Shown here: piece by piece, positions 34,796 through 43,251 of the stretch
How the letters are laid out: the number at the start of each line of letters is the position of its first letter
Numbering within the stretch: position 1 is the first letter of the stretch
Origin: NVTR01 sp036479015
GTDB taxonomy: Bacteria; Pseudomonadota; Alphaproteobacteria; Rhodobacterales; Rhodobacteraceae
Assembly (NCBI GenBank): GCA_036479015.1
Contig: JAZGFB010000045.1
Coordinates: forward strand, 62,001 to 126,000
Reading direction: 5' to 3'
Length of the DNA: 64,000 bases
Notes under the pieces: model-generated
Database searches by the model: none
Seen by the model: the letters and a program-made list of their open reading frames with translations, nothing else
What the model was told of the DNA's origin: nothing
Program-made: the position numbers and the translations under genes

Positions 34796-34849
34796 CGCTT
34801 GGCTCCCTTTGTCGCTCCGTCACACTATAGGGTGCATTGCGCCGCTATG

Positions 34850-36079
34850 TTAAGCCAACAGATCTTTACGCCCGCTTGAGAACACAGTTTCATGCCCCGG
34901 CGCGGGGTGGCGCGGGATCAACAGTGCCAACAGCAGCGACACAAACGCCATACCAGCCGCCATGCCAAACACCGCGCCCGGGCTTGTTACCCATAAATAC
35001 CCCAGCAACGCCGGTAAAAACACCGCCGCAATATGGTTGATGGTAAAGGCCACGGCGGCCGTTGGTGCAATATCCGCCGGATCAGCAATTTTCTGGAAAT
35101 AGGTTTTCAACGCAAATGCCAGCGCAAAGAACATGTGGTCGATCACATATAAAACAGCCGCCAACACCAGCCCCCAGCCAAAATAGTAGATACCGCCATA
35201 GGCCAGAAACACCGTAATCAACCCGACATATTCAAACATCAATGCCCGGCGCTCGCCCCAAACCCCGACAGCTTTGCCCATCAATGGCGCAAACACCATA
35301 TTGGCGGCATAGTTGATCAAAAACAGCGCCGTCAGCTCATGCACTTCAAAGCCGAACCGCTCAACCATCATAAAGGCGGCAAACACCACAAATATTTGCC
35401 GGCGCGCACCTGCCATGAATTGCAGCGCATAATACAACCAATAGCGCCGCCGCAGCACAAAGGTTTTCAATTGCGGATGCGGCGTTTCAAACTGCGGATA
35501 GGCAAACAGACAAAACAACGCCACCGCCGCCGTTACCCCACCGGCAACCAGATAGACAAAATTGTAAGACAGATCAAAGGCCTGCCAGGTTAAAACCAGC
35601 AAACCATAGGCCAGCAAAGACGCCCCCGAGCCAACGGCCACAATCCAGCCCAACACCTGCGGCGCGCGTTTCTTGTCAATCCATTGCAACTGCAAAGACT
35701 GGTTCACCGTCTCAAAATAATGAAATCCGATCGAGCTGAGCATGGTCAGCGTCAGCAAGCCGCCAAAACTTGGGAACCACGCCGTGATCGCCGTGGCCAC
35801 CCCCAGCATCAACAGCGCCACAATGCCCAACACCTGCTCGCGGATGAACATGATCAGCGCGATCACCCCCACGGCCAAAAAACCGGGGATTTCGCGCACC
35901 GTATGCAACCAGCCTATTTCAACCCCGGTGAAACCGGCCGCCTCAATGACAAAGTTATTCAACAGCGCCGACCAGGTATTAAACGCAATCGGCATGGCAA
36001 AAGCGAACAGAAACAGCAACGCAATCGGGCGACGCCAAACCGGCAACTCATGGGCATTTTCTGTGGAAACGATACGCAT
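34850..36079 (-). CDS. MFS transporter
   Basis: 409-aa polytopic protein with about twelve hydrophobic segments and a central loop near residues 195-215, typical of the major facilitator superfamily. The motif VLGWIVAVGSGASLL and the short loops fit, but no substrate signature is visible. It could export a metabolite or take up a nutrient. It is followed after 54 bases by msrA. Confidence 0.82.
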   Translation of the reverse strand: MRIVSTENAHELPVWRRPIALLFLFAFAMPIAFNTWSALLNNFVIEAAGFTGVEIGWLHTVREIPGFLAVGVIALIMFIREQVLGIVALLMLGVATAITAWFPSFGGLLTLTMLSSIGFHYFETVNQSLQLQWIDKKRAPQVLGWIVAVGSGASLLAYGLLVLTWQAFDLSYNFVYLVAGGVTAAVALFCLFAYPQFETPHPQLKTFVLRRRYWLYYALQFMAGARRQIFVVFAAFMMVERFGFEVHELTALFLINYAANMVFAPLMGKAVGVWGERRALMFEYVGLITVFLAYGGIYYFGWGLVLAAVLYVIDHMFFALAFALKTYFQKIADPADIAPTAAVAFTINHIAAVFLPALLGYLWVTSPGAVFGMAAGMAFVSLLLALLIPRHPAPGHETVFSSGRKDLLA

Positions 36080-36193
36080 TACCCCGCAATATGCCTATTT
36101 CCAACCCGGCGCGAGCGCTATTTACCCCCGAAATTTTCTTTGCAAAGTACTCGCCGCGCGCCGCGCAAATCGCCCGGCACGGGCTTATATAAT

Positions 36194-36211
36194 GGCGGGC
36201 CCTTGCCCGCC
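36194..36211 (-). terminator. compact hairpin after priA
   Basis: Read on the minus strand, GGCGGGC-AAGG-GCCCGCC starts 6 bases after the priA stop. The stem is GC-only, but the bases after it are ATTATATAA rather than a T-run, so termination is plausible but not certain. Confidence 0.45.
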
Positions 36212-36216
36212 TCAAT

Positions 36217-38412
36217 TTAGTAAAAATTTTGCGGATCGATATCGATGGTCAGCCGCAGGTTCGCAGGCAGCTTAAACTGCGCCACCCAGGCAGTTAACGC
36301 GCTTTGCAAGGGTGCCGATTTATCCGCCTTAACCAGCAACCGCACCCGGTGACGCCCCCTGATCCGGGCGATAGGGGCCGGTGCCGGGCCATAGACCCGG
36401 GCCCCAATTCTTTGCAACGGCGCATCATGGCGCGCCATCTCTGCCCCCAAATCAAACACCACCGCCACGTCAGGGGATGACAATACAATCCCCGCCAACC
36501 GCCCATAGGGCGGCATCCCGGCGGCCCGGCGCTCACCGGCCTCGGCGCGCCAAAAATCTTCCTCATCCCCGGCCAGTATTGCCCGGATCACGGCGTGTTC
36601 CGGCTGAAAGGTCTGCAATAAAGCCAGCCCCGGCTTTTCGGCCCGCCCGGCGCGCCCCGACACCTGGCGCATCAACTGAAACGTCCGCTCGGCGGCCCGC
36701 AAATCCGACCCCTGCAACCCCAGATCAGCGTCAATCACCCCCACCAGGGTCAAAAGCGGAAAATTATGCCCCTTTGCAACCAGTTGCGTGCCGATGATGA
36801 TGTCAGCCGCGCCCTTGGCGATGGCCAATATCTGCTCTTTTAGCGCCCGCGCCGAGCCAAACAAATCCGACGACAACACCGCCACCCGCGCCTCGGGAAA
36901 CAGCGCGCTCACCTCTTCGCCCAAACGCTCAACCCCGGGGCCAACCGGGGCCAGACGGTCCTCAGCGTCGCAAGACGGGCACACCAGCGGCATCGGCTTG
37001 GTTTCGCCGCATTGGTGGCACATCAGCCGCTTTTGAAACCGGTGCTCGACCATGCGCGCATCACAGTGATCACAGCCAATCTGATGCCCGCAGGCCCGGC
37101 AAATTGTCACCGGCGCAAAGCCGCGCCTGTTCAAGAACAGCATCGCCTGCTCGCCCGCCGCCAGACGCACAGCCACCGCCTTTTGCAACGTCGGCGATAT
37201 CCAGCGCGACCCTGGCAAGTCTTCGGCCCGCATATCGATGGCCCGCATTTGGGGCAATTCCGCTGGCCCAAAACGGCTGCTCAATTCCAGCCGTTCATAT
37301 TTGCCATCCTCGGCATTGGCCCAGCTTTCCAAGCTTGGCGTCGCCGACGCCAAAATCACCTGCGCCCCATCAATAGATGCCCGCAAAACCGCCATGTCGC
37401 GGGCCGAATACACCACGCCGTCCTCTTGCTTATAGGACGTGTCATGTTCCTCATCGACCACGATCAGCCCCAGATCGCGAAACGGCAGGTACAGGGCTGA
37501 ACGTGCACCCACCACCAACTGGGCCCCGCCTTCCCCAACCATGCGCCAGCAGCGCCGCCGCTCGGTCATGGTGACGCCAGAATGCCATTCGGCGGGCCGC
37601 GCCCCGAACCGCGCCTGCACCCTGTTTAAAAATTCCGCCGTCAGGGCAATTTCCGGCAACAATACCAACGCCTGTCGGCCACAGCGCAGTGTTTGCGCCA
37701 CCGCTTCCAGATAGACTTCGGTTTTGCCCGACCCGGTTACACCCTTCAGCAATGTGGTCCCATAGGCCCCGGCCGCCACTTTGGCGCGCAACCGATCCAC
37801 CGCTGCCCCCTGATCGGCGGACAATTCAACCCCGCCAAATTCCGCGTCCAACCGCGGATAGACCACATCACGCGGGCTTTCCTCTTCTGCCACAACCCCC
37901 TGCTTCACCAAGCCCTTAATAACGGAAGCCGACACCCCGGCCGTTTCCGCCAGTTCTTTCAAGGTAAACGCTAAACCGCTATAATCACCCAACACCGCCA
38001 GCACCCTCCGGCGCGCGTCAGTGTCGCGATCCGGCACGCCGCTGCCCAGCCGGTACACCTTGCGCATCGACATCGGGTCGCCCAACCCCGGTGAACGCGT
38101 CGCCAGGCGCAACATCGCTGGCAGTGGTGCTAATGTATAATCGGCAACCCGGGTCAGAAATTCACGCATGCCGTGCTGCATTGGCACCGCATCCAGCACC
38201 CGAATAACCGCGCGCACCTTGGCGTAATCAAAGTCCCCGACGCCAGCCCCCCAGACCACGCCCAAAACCTTGCGCGGCCCCAGCGGCACCTCGACAAACG
38301 CGCCGGTCATACAGCCGCCTTCGGGGGCTTTGTAATCCAGAATTCGGCCAAGCGGCTGCGCCGTCAGAACCCCAACCAGATCACCCTCATCAAAAAACGA
38401 AACTTCAGCCAT
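36217..38412 (-). CDS. priA: primosomal helicase PriA
   Basis: 731-aa 3'-5' DNA helicase that restarts stalled replication forks. Walker A GVTGSGKTEVY, DEEH box (VVDEEHD), and the zinc-binding cysteine cluster (CRACGHQIGCDHCDA and later MCHQCGETKP, CPSCDAE) are intact. The ATG at 38412 gives the usual N-terminus and has AAAGG upstream; an in-frame start 60 bases earlier lacks support. It is divergent from the transaldolase gene across an 82-base gap. Confidence 0.95.
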   Translation of the reverse strand: MAEVSFFDEGDLVGVLTAQPLGRILDYKAPEGGCMTGAFVEVPLGPRKVLGVVWGAGVGDFDYAKVRAVIRVLDAVPMQHGMREFLTRVADYTLAPLPAMLRLATRSPGLGDPMSMRKVYRLGSGVPDRDTDARRRVLAVLGDYSGLAFTLKELAETAGVSASVIKGLVKQGVVAEEESPRDVVYPRLDAEFGGVELSADQGAAVDRLRAKVAAGAYGTTLLKGVTGSGKTEVYLEAVAQTLRCGRQALVLLPEIALTAEFLNRVQARFGARPAEWHSGVTMTERRRCWRMVGEGGAQLVVGARSALYLPFRDLGLIVVDEEHDTSYKQEDGVVYSARDMAVLRASIDGAQVILASATPSLESWANAEDGKYERLELSSRFGPAELPQMRAIDMRAEDLPGSRWISPTLQKAVAVRLAAGEQAMLFLNRRGFAPVTICRACGHQIGCDHCDARMVEHRFQKRLMCHQCGETKPMPLVCPSCDAEDRLAPVGPGVERLGEEVSALFPEARVAVLSSDLFGSARALKEQILAIAKGAADIIIGTQLVAKGHNFPLLTLVGVIDADLGLQGSDLRAAERTFQLMRQVSGRAGRAEKPGLALLQTFQPEHAVIRAILAGDEEDFWRAEAGERRAAGMPPYGRLAGIVLSSPDVAVVFDLGAEMARHDAPLQRIGARVYGPAPAPIARIRGRHRVRLLVKADKSAPLQSALTAWVAQFKLPANLRLTIDIDPQNFY

Positions 38413-38494
38413 GCAAGCCTTTTGCCCTTTCCGCGCCAGTTGGGCTACGATAAAAGCGGTTATGAAGCACAATTAAAACCACGGGGCCAAAACT

Positions 38495-39148
38495 ATGCGA
38501 TTTTTTGTTGATACCGCCGATGTTGATGACATCAAAGAGCTGAACGACCTGGGCATGGTCGATGGCGTCACCACCAACCCATCGCTGATCCTGAAATCGG
38601 GTCGCGATATTTTGGAAGTCACCAAGGAAATTTGCAGCATCGTGTCGGGCCCGGTCTCAGCCGAAGTCACCGCACTGGACGCTGAAACCATGCTAAAGCA
38701 GGGTCACAAGCTGGCGAAAATTGCCGATAATATCGCCGTTAAGGTGCCGCTGACATGGGCCGGGCTGCAAACATGCAAGGCCCTGCGCGCTGACGATATC
38801 ATGGTCAACGTCACCTTATGTTTTTCCGCCAATCAGGCGCTGCTGGCCGCCAAGGCCGATGCCACGTTCATTTCTCCCTTCATTGGGCGGCTGGATGACA
38901 TCAATATCGATGGCATGGAATTGATCGCCGACATCCGCGCGATTTATGACAATTACGGCTTTGAAACCCAGATATTGGCTGCCTCCATCCGCTCGGCCAA
39001 CCACATGAAAGACGCCGCCCTTATTGGTGCAGATGTGGCAACCGCGCCACCAAAGGTAATAAAAGCCATGGCAAACCACATCTTAACCGACAAAGGACTG
39101 GACGCATTCATGAAAGACTGGGCTAAAACAGGTCAGAAAATTCTGTAA
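38495..39148 (+). CDS. tal: transaldolase / fructose-6-phosphate aldolase type
   Basis: 217-aa TalC/FSA-type enzyme, single-domain beta/alpha barrel. DTADVDDIKEL, GVTTNPSLILKSG and the Schiff-base lysine K83 in AVKVPLT are visible. Short members act either as transaldolase in the pentose phosphate pathway or as fructose-6-phosphate aldolase; sequence alone does not separate the two. It starts opposite priA. Confidence 0.93.
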   Translation: MRFFVDTADVDDIKELNDLGMVDGVTTNPSLILKSGRDILEVTKEICSIVSGPVSAEVTALDAETMLKQGHKLAKIADNIAVKVPLTWAGLQTCKALRADDIMVNVTLCFSANQALLAAKADATFISPFIGRLDDINIDGMELIADIRAIYDNYGFETQILAASIRSANHMKDAALIGADVATAPPKVIKAMANHILTDKGLDAFMKDWAKTGQKIL

Positions 39149-39189
39149 GATCGGGGCACACCCGGCACCGGGGCAATAAAGGGTCTGAC

Positions 39190-39894
39190 ATGACAAATTC
39201 TGCCAACACAGCGGAAAAAATCCGCGAAAAGATTATTGCCGATCCGGAATTCATTCTGGAAGACCCGGGTATGATGCGCGCCCTTGTTGCCGCAGACCCG
39301 TCGGCATTGGGGGGCAATATTGTCGATCTGCGCGGTATCGCGCTGGACCGGCTGGAAACCCGGCTGGATCGCCTGGAAGACACCCACCGCAGCGTCATTG
39401 CCGCCGCTTACGAAAACCTGGCGGGAACCAATGTAATACACCGCGCCATTTTGCAACTTTTGGAACCCACTGACTTTGTGGGTTTCATGGAAAACCTGAC
39501 GGAAATTGCCGACATCATGCGGGTCGATATGGTGCGCCTGGTGCTTGAAACGGTTCAGGAAGGTCCAAATACCGCTTTGGCCCCGCTCAAGGATATTATG
39601 GTCAGCGCCCCTAAGGGGACCGTCGATCAGTATATTCTGCGCGGTCGCAACACCCCGACCCGCAGTGTCACCCTGCGCCAAATTCAACCAAAAAACGGCG
39701 ACATCTACGGTGAAAACGCCGATTGGATCAGATCAGAGGCCTGCTTAAAGCTGGACTTTGGCCCCGGCACCCTGCCGGGCATGCTGGTGTTTGGCTCAGA
39801 AGATCCACATCAGTTCAAACCAACGCAAGGCACTGATCTTATGCAATTTTTTGCCGGTGTCTTTGAACGAGCCATGCGCCGTTGGCTGGCCTAA
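39190..39894 (+). CDS. DUF484 protein
   Basis: 234-aa protein of the DUF484 family, whose genes commonly precede xerC. The N-terminal helix (ADPEFILEDPGMMRALV) is family-typical, followed by a coiled-coil-like region (about 50-75; LDRLETRLDRLEDTH) and a GAF-like C-terminal half. The function is not known. It overlaps xerC by 13 bases, suggesting translational coupling. Confidence 0.9.
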   Translation: MTNSANTAEKIREKIIADPEFILEDPGMMRALVAADPSALGGNIVDLRGIALDRLETRLDRLEDTHRSVIAAAYENLAGTNVIHRAILQLLEPTDFVGFMENLTEIADIMRVDMVRLVLETVQEGPNTALAPLKDIMVSAPKGTVDQYILRGRNTPTRSVTLRQIQPKNGDIYGENADWIRSEACLKLDFGPGTLPGMLVFGSEDPHQFKPTQGTDLMQFFAGVFERAMRRWLA

Positions 39895-40811
39895 ACCACA
39901 TATCCCCGGCTGCCAGCGACGCGCTGGCCAATTGGCTGACCCACGAAAAAGCCCTGAAAAATGCCGCACCAAATACGCTAACCGCCTACCAAACCGACGT
40001 TCTGGGTTTCCTGGGTTTTCTTGGCACTCATTTCGGTGACAGCACCGGGCTAAACACCCTAAAAGCCCTGCAAATTCGCGACATGCGGGCCTGGATGGCC
40101 CATGAACGCGGCCGCGGCGTGTCAGCCCGGTCATTGGCGCGTTCGCTGTCAGCGGTCAGAACATTCTATGGCTGGCTGTCGGAAAAAGAAGGCTTTGACG
40201 CCACCGTTGTCCTGTCTATCAGGTCCCCTAAATTCAAACGCAAACTGCCCCGCCCACTCGCCAAAGATGCCGCCCGCGCCATGATCGACCGGGTCGGAGA
40301 TCTGGCAAATGAAGACTGGGTCGCTGCCCGTAACATCGCCGTTCTGACCCTGCTTTACGGCTGTGGCTTGCGCATCTCCGAGGCTTTAGGCCTGACCGGT
40401 GCACAGGCCCAATTGCCCGACACCCTGCGCATCATCGGCAAGGGTGGAAAAGAGCGTATCGTCCCGGTGATCCCCGTGGTCAAAACCGCCACCGCCCGCT
40501 ACGCGCAGCTTTGCCCCTATGATCTGACCCCGGCAGAACCGCTGTTTCGCGGCATCCGCGGCGGGAAATTGAACGCCCGTTCAATTGCCAAGGTAATGGA
40601 GGTTGCGCGCGCCCAACTGGGCCTGCCCGCCACGGCCACACCCCACGCCATGCGCCATTCCTTTGCCACCCACCTGTTGAATGCAGGTGGTGATTTGCGC
40701 TCTATTCAGGAACTGCTGGGCCACGCGTCGCTGACCACAACCCAGGCCTACACAGCCGTAGACACCGCCCGGTTGTTGGAAATTTATCAAAATACCCATC
40801 CAAGGGTCTGA
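39882..40811 (+). CDS. xerC: tyrosine recombinase XerC
   Basis: 309-aa site-specific recombinase for chromosome dimer resolution at dif. The N-terminal SAM-like domain (about 13-105) and the catalytic domain carry R164 (GLRISE), K187 or K190 in GKGGK, H255 and R258 (HAMRHSFATH), H281 (LGHASL) and nucleophile Y290 (TQAY). It appears to start with TTG at 39882, inside DUF484; no ATG is available before the first conserved block. The partner XerD is not in the window. Confidence 0.92.
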   Translation: MAGLNHISPAASDALANWLTHEKALKNAAPNTLTAYQTDVLGFLGFLGTHFGDSTGLNTLKALQIRDMRAWMAHERGRGVSARSLARSLSAVRTFYGWLSEKEGFDATVVLSIRSPKFKRKLPRPLAKDAARAMIDRVGDLANEDWVAARNIAVLTLLYGCGLRISEALGLTGAQAQLPDTLRIIGKGGKERIVPVIPVVKTATARYAQLCPYDLTPAEPLFRGIRGGKLNARSIAKVMEVARAQLGLPATATPHAMRHSFATHLLNAGGDLRSIQELLGHASLTTTQAYTAVDTARLLEIYQNTHPRV

Positions 40812-40820
40812 CCTAATTGA

Positions 40821-40845
40821 GCGCCGTACCGGCGCATTATTTTTC
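40821..40845 (+). terminator. intrinsic terminator after xerC
   Basis: GCGCCGGTACC-type stem: GCGCC-GTACC-GGCGC followed by ATTATTTTTCT, 10 bases after the xerC stop. It ends the tal-DUF484-xerC unit. Confidence 0.78.
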
Positions 40846-40967
40846 TGCTCGCACCCTGTGCGAGGGCGCTGACGCGCATGAGTATTTAAACAAAGAAAAA
40901 GCCCCGTGGCAGGGGCATTCATCCCCGCGCGGTTGCACAAAAGCCAAATATCCGCCATGCCCACCCC

Positions 40968-41666
40968 ATGACAAAACAAGCCTGCGCCCTTGCCGTCCAT
41001 CTGCTTACCGCCACCGGTGCGGTTTTCGCCATGCTGGCGATGCTGGCCGCCGTGCAGGAAGATTGGAGCCTGATGTTCCTGTGGCTGGTGGTGGCGTTCT
41101 TCGTTGACGGCATTGACGGTCCCCTGGCCCGGCATTTTGACGTCAAAAAATACGCCCCGCAATTTGACGGCGTGCTGCTGGACCTGATCATTGATTACCT
41201 GACCTATGTGTTTGTCCCCGCCTACGCGCTGTTCAAATCCGGGCTGCTGCCCGGCTGGACTGGCTGGATCGCCATCATCGTCATCACCTTTGGCAGTGCC
41301 CTGTATTTCGCCGATACACGGATGAAAACAAAAGATAATTCATTTTCGGGCTTTCCCGGCTGTTGGAACATGGTGGTGCTGGTTCTGTTCGCCCTGACAC
41401 CTAATTTTTGGGTCATGTTGGCGGTCGTCGTGGCACTGGCGGCGTCTATGTTCATCCCGTTCAAGTTCATCCACCCGGTGCGCACGGTGCGCTGGCGCTG
41501 GCTGTCGCTGCCGATGACATTGGGTTGGACAATATTTGCCGGCTGGGCCGCCTGGGTCGATTTCCACCCGCAAAGCTGGGCGCTGTGGGGGCTGGTCGTC
41601 ACCTCGATCTACATCGTGTTTGCCGGGGTCGCGCAGCAGATCATCCCGGCGCGCGCCACCCGATGA
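40968..41666 (+). CDS. pcs: phosphatidylcholine synthase
   Basis: 232-aa inner-membrane enzyme joining CDP-diacylglycerol and choline. The CDP-alcohol phosphotransferase motif is complete: D47, D50, G51, A54 and R55 in DGIDGPLAR, then G68, D72 and D76. Six or more membrane helices follow. The whole 47-80 segment fits the Pcs branch of bacteria that make phosphatidylcholine. It would use choline, linking it to the choline genes at 61-64 kb. Its stop overlaps the next gene (ATGA). Confidence 0.93.
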   Translation: MTKQACALAVHLLTATGAVFAMLAMLAAVQEDWSLMFLWLVVAFFVDGIDGPLARHFDVKKYAPQFDGVLLDLIIDYLTYVFVPAYALFKSGLLPGWTGWIAIIVITFGSALYFADTRMKTKDNSFSGFPGCWNMVVLVLFALTPNFWVMLAVVVALAASMFIPFKFIHPVRTVRWRWLSLPMTLGWTIFAGWAAWVDFHPQSWALWGLVVTSIYIVFAGVAQQIIPARATR

Positions 41667-41896
41667 ACAACCGCCGCCTGACCACAATATTTGAAGTCAC
41701 CGGCTCGGCCCTTGCCATCCTTTACGCATTGCTGATCGCGTCCAACACCGGCCATGAAATACTGGGATTCTCCCTCCTTCTCATATCCGCCTGCCTGTTC
41801 GCCATCTGGGCTGTTCTTGACCGGCGCTGGGCGTTTTTCACGCTGCAGTTTTTCTATGCCACCAGTGCGGTTATCGGATTGGTGCGGTGGGGGTAG
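41663..41896 (+). CDS. small membrane protein coupled to pcs
   Basis: 77-aa protein with three likely membrane helices (about 10-28, 33-50 and 53-75). The ATG overlaps the pcs stop as ATGA, which strongly suggests translational coupling. The C-terminal half (LDRRWAFFTLQFFYATSAVI) resembles small conserved membrane proteins that I cannot name. A helper role for lipid synthesis is only inferred from position. Confidence 0.7.
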   Translation: MNNRRLTTIFEVTGSALAILYALLIASNTGHEILGFSLLLISACLFAIWAVLDRRWAFFTLQFFYATSAVIGLVRWG

Positions 41897-41953
41897 TGGG
41901 CGGCCAAACCGTCGGTGATCCCGGCGGGTTTTACGGCGTCAATCGGTCACAAT

Positions 41954-42790
41954 TCACACCCGCGTCAACACAACCCCAATCACAATCAACGCCGCCGCCA
42001 GCCCCTTGCCCCAACCCATCCGCTCACCGAAAAATATCCAGCCGATCAACACCGCAAACAATATCGAGGTTTCGCGCAGCGCCGCAACCAGCGCAATCGG
42101 TGCCTGGGTCATGGCCCAAACCACAATTGTATAGGCCAGATAGGACGCGCTCGCACCGACACAGCCAAACAGCCATGTGCGCCTGTCCGCGCGCAGCACC
42201 CCGACGCCCCGGCTAACCAACGCCACCGGCGCAAAGAACACCGACGTCACAAACAGTGCCCAGCCGACAAACGCGATCGGGTCACCCATAAGGCGCGCGC
42301 CGGTGCCATCCACCAGTGTATAGGCTGCCGTGGCCATGGCCGAGCCAAACGCGAACGGCACCAAGCGCCGACTTTCACCGCTGGTGAACACGCCCCGCGC
42401 CATCAGTAATATACCTGCCCCCAGCACCACGATGCCCAGCACCTCGCCTGGGCGAACCACATCCGCCAGCACAAACGCCCCAACCACCAGCACCATCAAC
42501 GGCGCTGCACCGCGCGCAATCGGGTACACCCGGCTTAGGTCGCCCTGCTCATAGGCGAATGTCAAAAACAGCTGATAGCCCATGCGGATGACACCTGACG
42601 CAATGACCCACGGCCAAATGTTTGTTTCAGGCATGGGCCGCGACAGCGCCACCACCAGCCCGATCAAACCGTCGCCCATTGATAGCAACAGCATCGACGT
42701 CATCTTGCTGGCACCGGTCTTGATCAACGCATTCCACACCGCATGCAGCAGCGCCGCCAGCAGCACCGCGAAAAACACCGTCAGCGTCAT
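41954..42790 (-). CDS. EamA-family transporter (DMT superfamily)
   Basis: 278-aa protein of two EamA repeats, about ten membrane helices, for example LLHAVWNALIKTG at the start of repeat one and ALVAALRETSILFAVLIGWI in repeat two. The family exports or imports metabolites; no substrate is evident. It overlaps ogt by four bases on the same strand. Confidence 0.88.
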   Translation of the reverse strand: MTLTVFFAVLLAALLHAVWNALIKTGASKMTSMLLLSMGDGLIGLVVALSRPMPETNIWPWVIASGVIRMGYQLFLTFAYEQGDLSRVYPIARGAAPLMVLVVGAFVLADVVRPGEVLGIVVLGAGILLMARGVFTSGESRRLVPFAFGSAMATAAYTLVDGTGARLMGDPIAFVGWALFVTSVFFAPVALVSRGVGVLRADRRTWLFGCVGASASYLAYTIVVWAMTQAPIALVAALRETSILFAVLIGWIFFGERMGWGKGLAAALIVIGVVLTRV

Positions 42791-43242
42791 ATCAGCAACC
42801 CCGCCGCACCCTCATGGCGCAATAACGCCACCTTGGTTTCCACGCCGCCCGCGCCGGAAAATCCGCCCAGACTGTCCGCGCCCAACACCCGGTGACACGG
42901 GATGATGATCGGGATCGGGTTGCCGCCGCAAGCATTGCCAACGGCCTGGGCCGAAGCGTTCAATTGCTTGGCGATATCGCCGTAGGTACGGGTCTCGCCC
43001 AAGGGGATCGCCGACATGGCGTCGCAGACATCGCGCTGAAAATCCGAGCCTGCCACGCGCAGCGGCAGATCAAATTGCTCCAACTGGTGCTCAAAATAGG
43101 CAGTCAGTTGCGTCCGCGCACGGGCCAGCAACCCGGTCTCTGCCCCGTCAGCCAGCCCCCGCCATGACAGCCCAACAATCGCCCCGGCATCCTCATGCAC
43201 CGCCAACTGCCCAAACGGGCTGTCCACCAGGGCGACAGGCAT
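42787..43242 (-). CDS. ogt: methylated-DNA--protein-cysteine methyltransferase
   Basis: 151-aa suicide repair protein that removes O6-methyl groups from guanine. The active-site Cys is C116 in the PCHRVLGADSLGGFSGG-like motif (PIIIPCHRVLGA, LGGFSGAGG), and TYGDIAKQL marks the helix-turn-helix. The regulatory Ada N-terminal domain is absent, so it is the Ogt type. ileS lies 9 bases upstream on the same strand. Confidence 0.94.
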   Translation of the reverse strand: MPVALVDSPFGQLAVHEDAGAIVGLSWRGLADGAETGLLARARTQLTAYFEHQLEQFDLPLRVAGSDFQRDVCDAMSAIPLGETRTYGDIAKQLNASAQAVGNACGGNPIPIIIPCHRVLGADSLGGFSGAGGVETKVALLRHEGAAGLLI

Positions 43243-43251
43243 CAGACGTCT

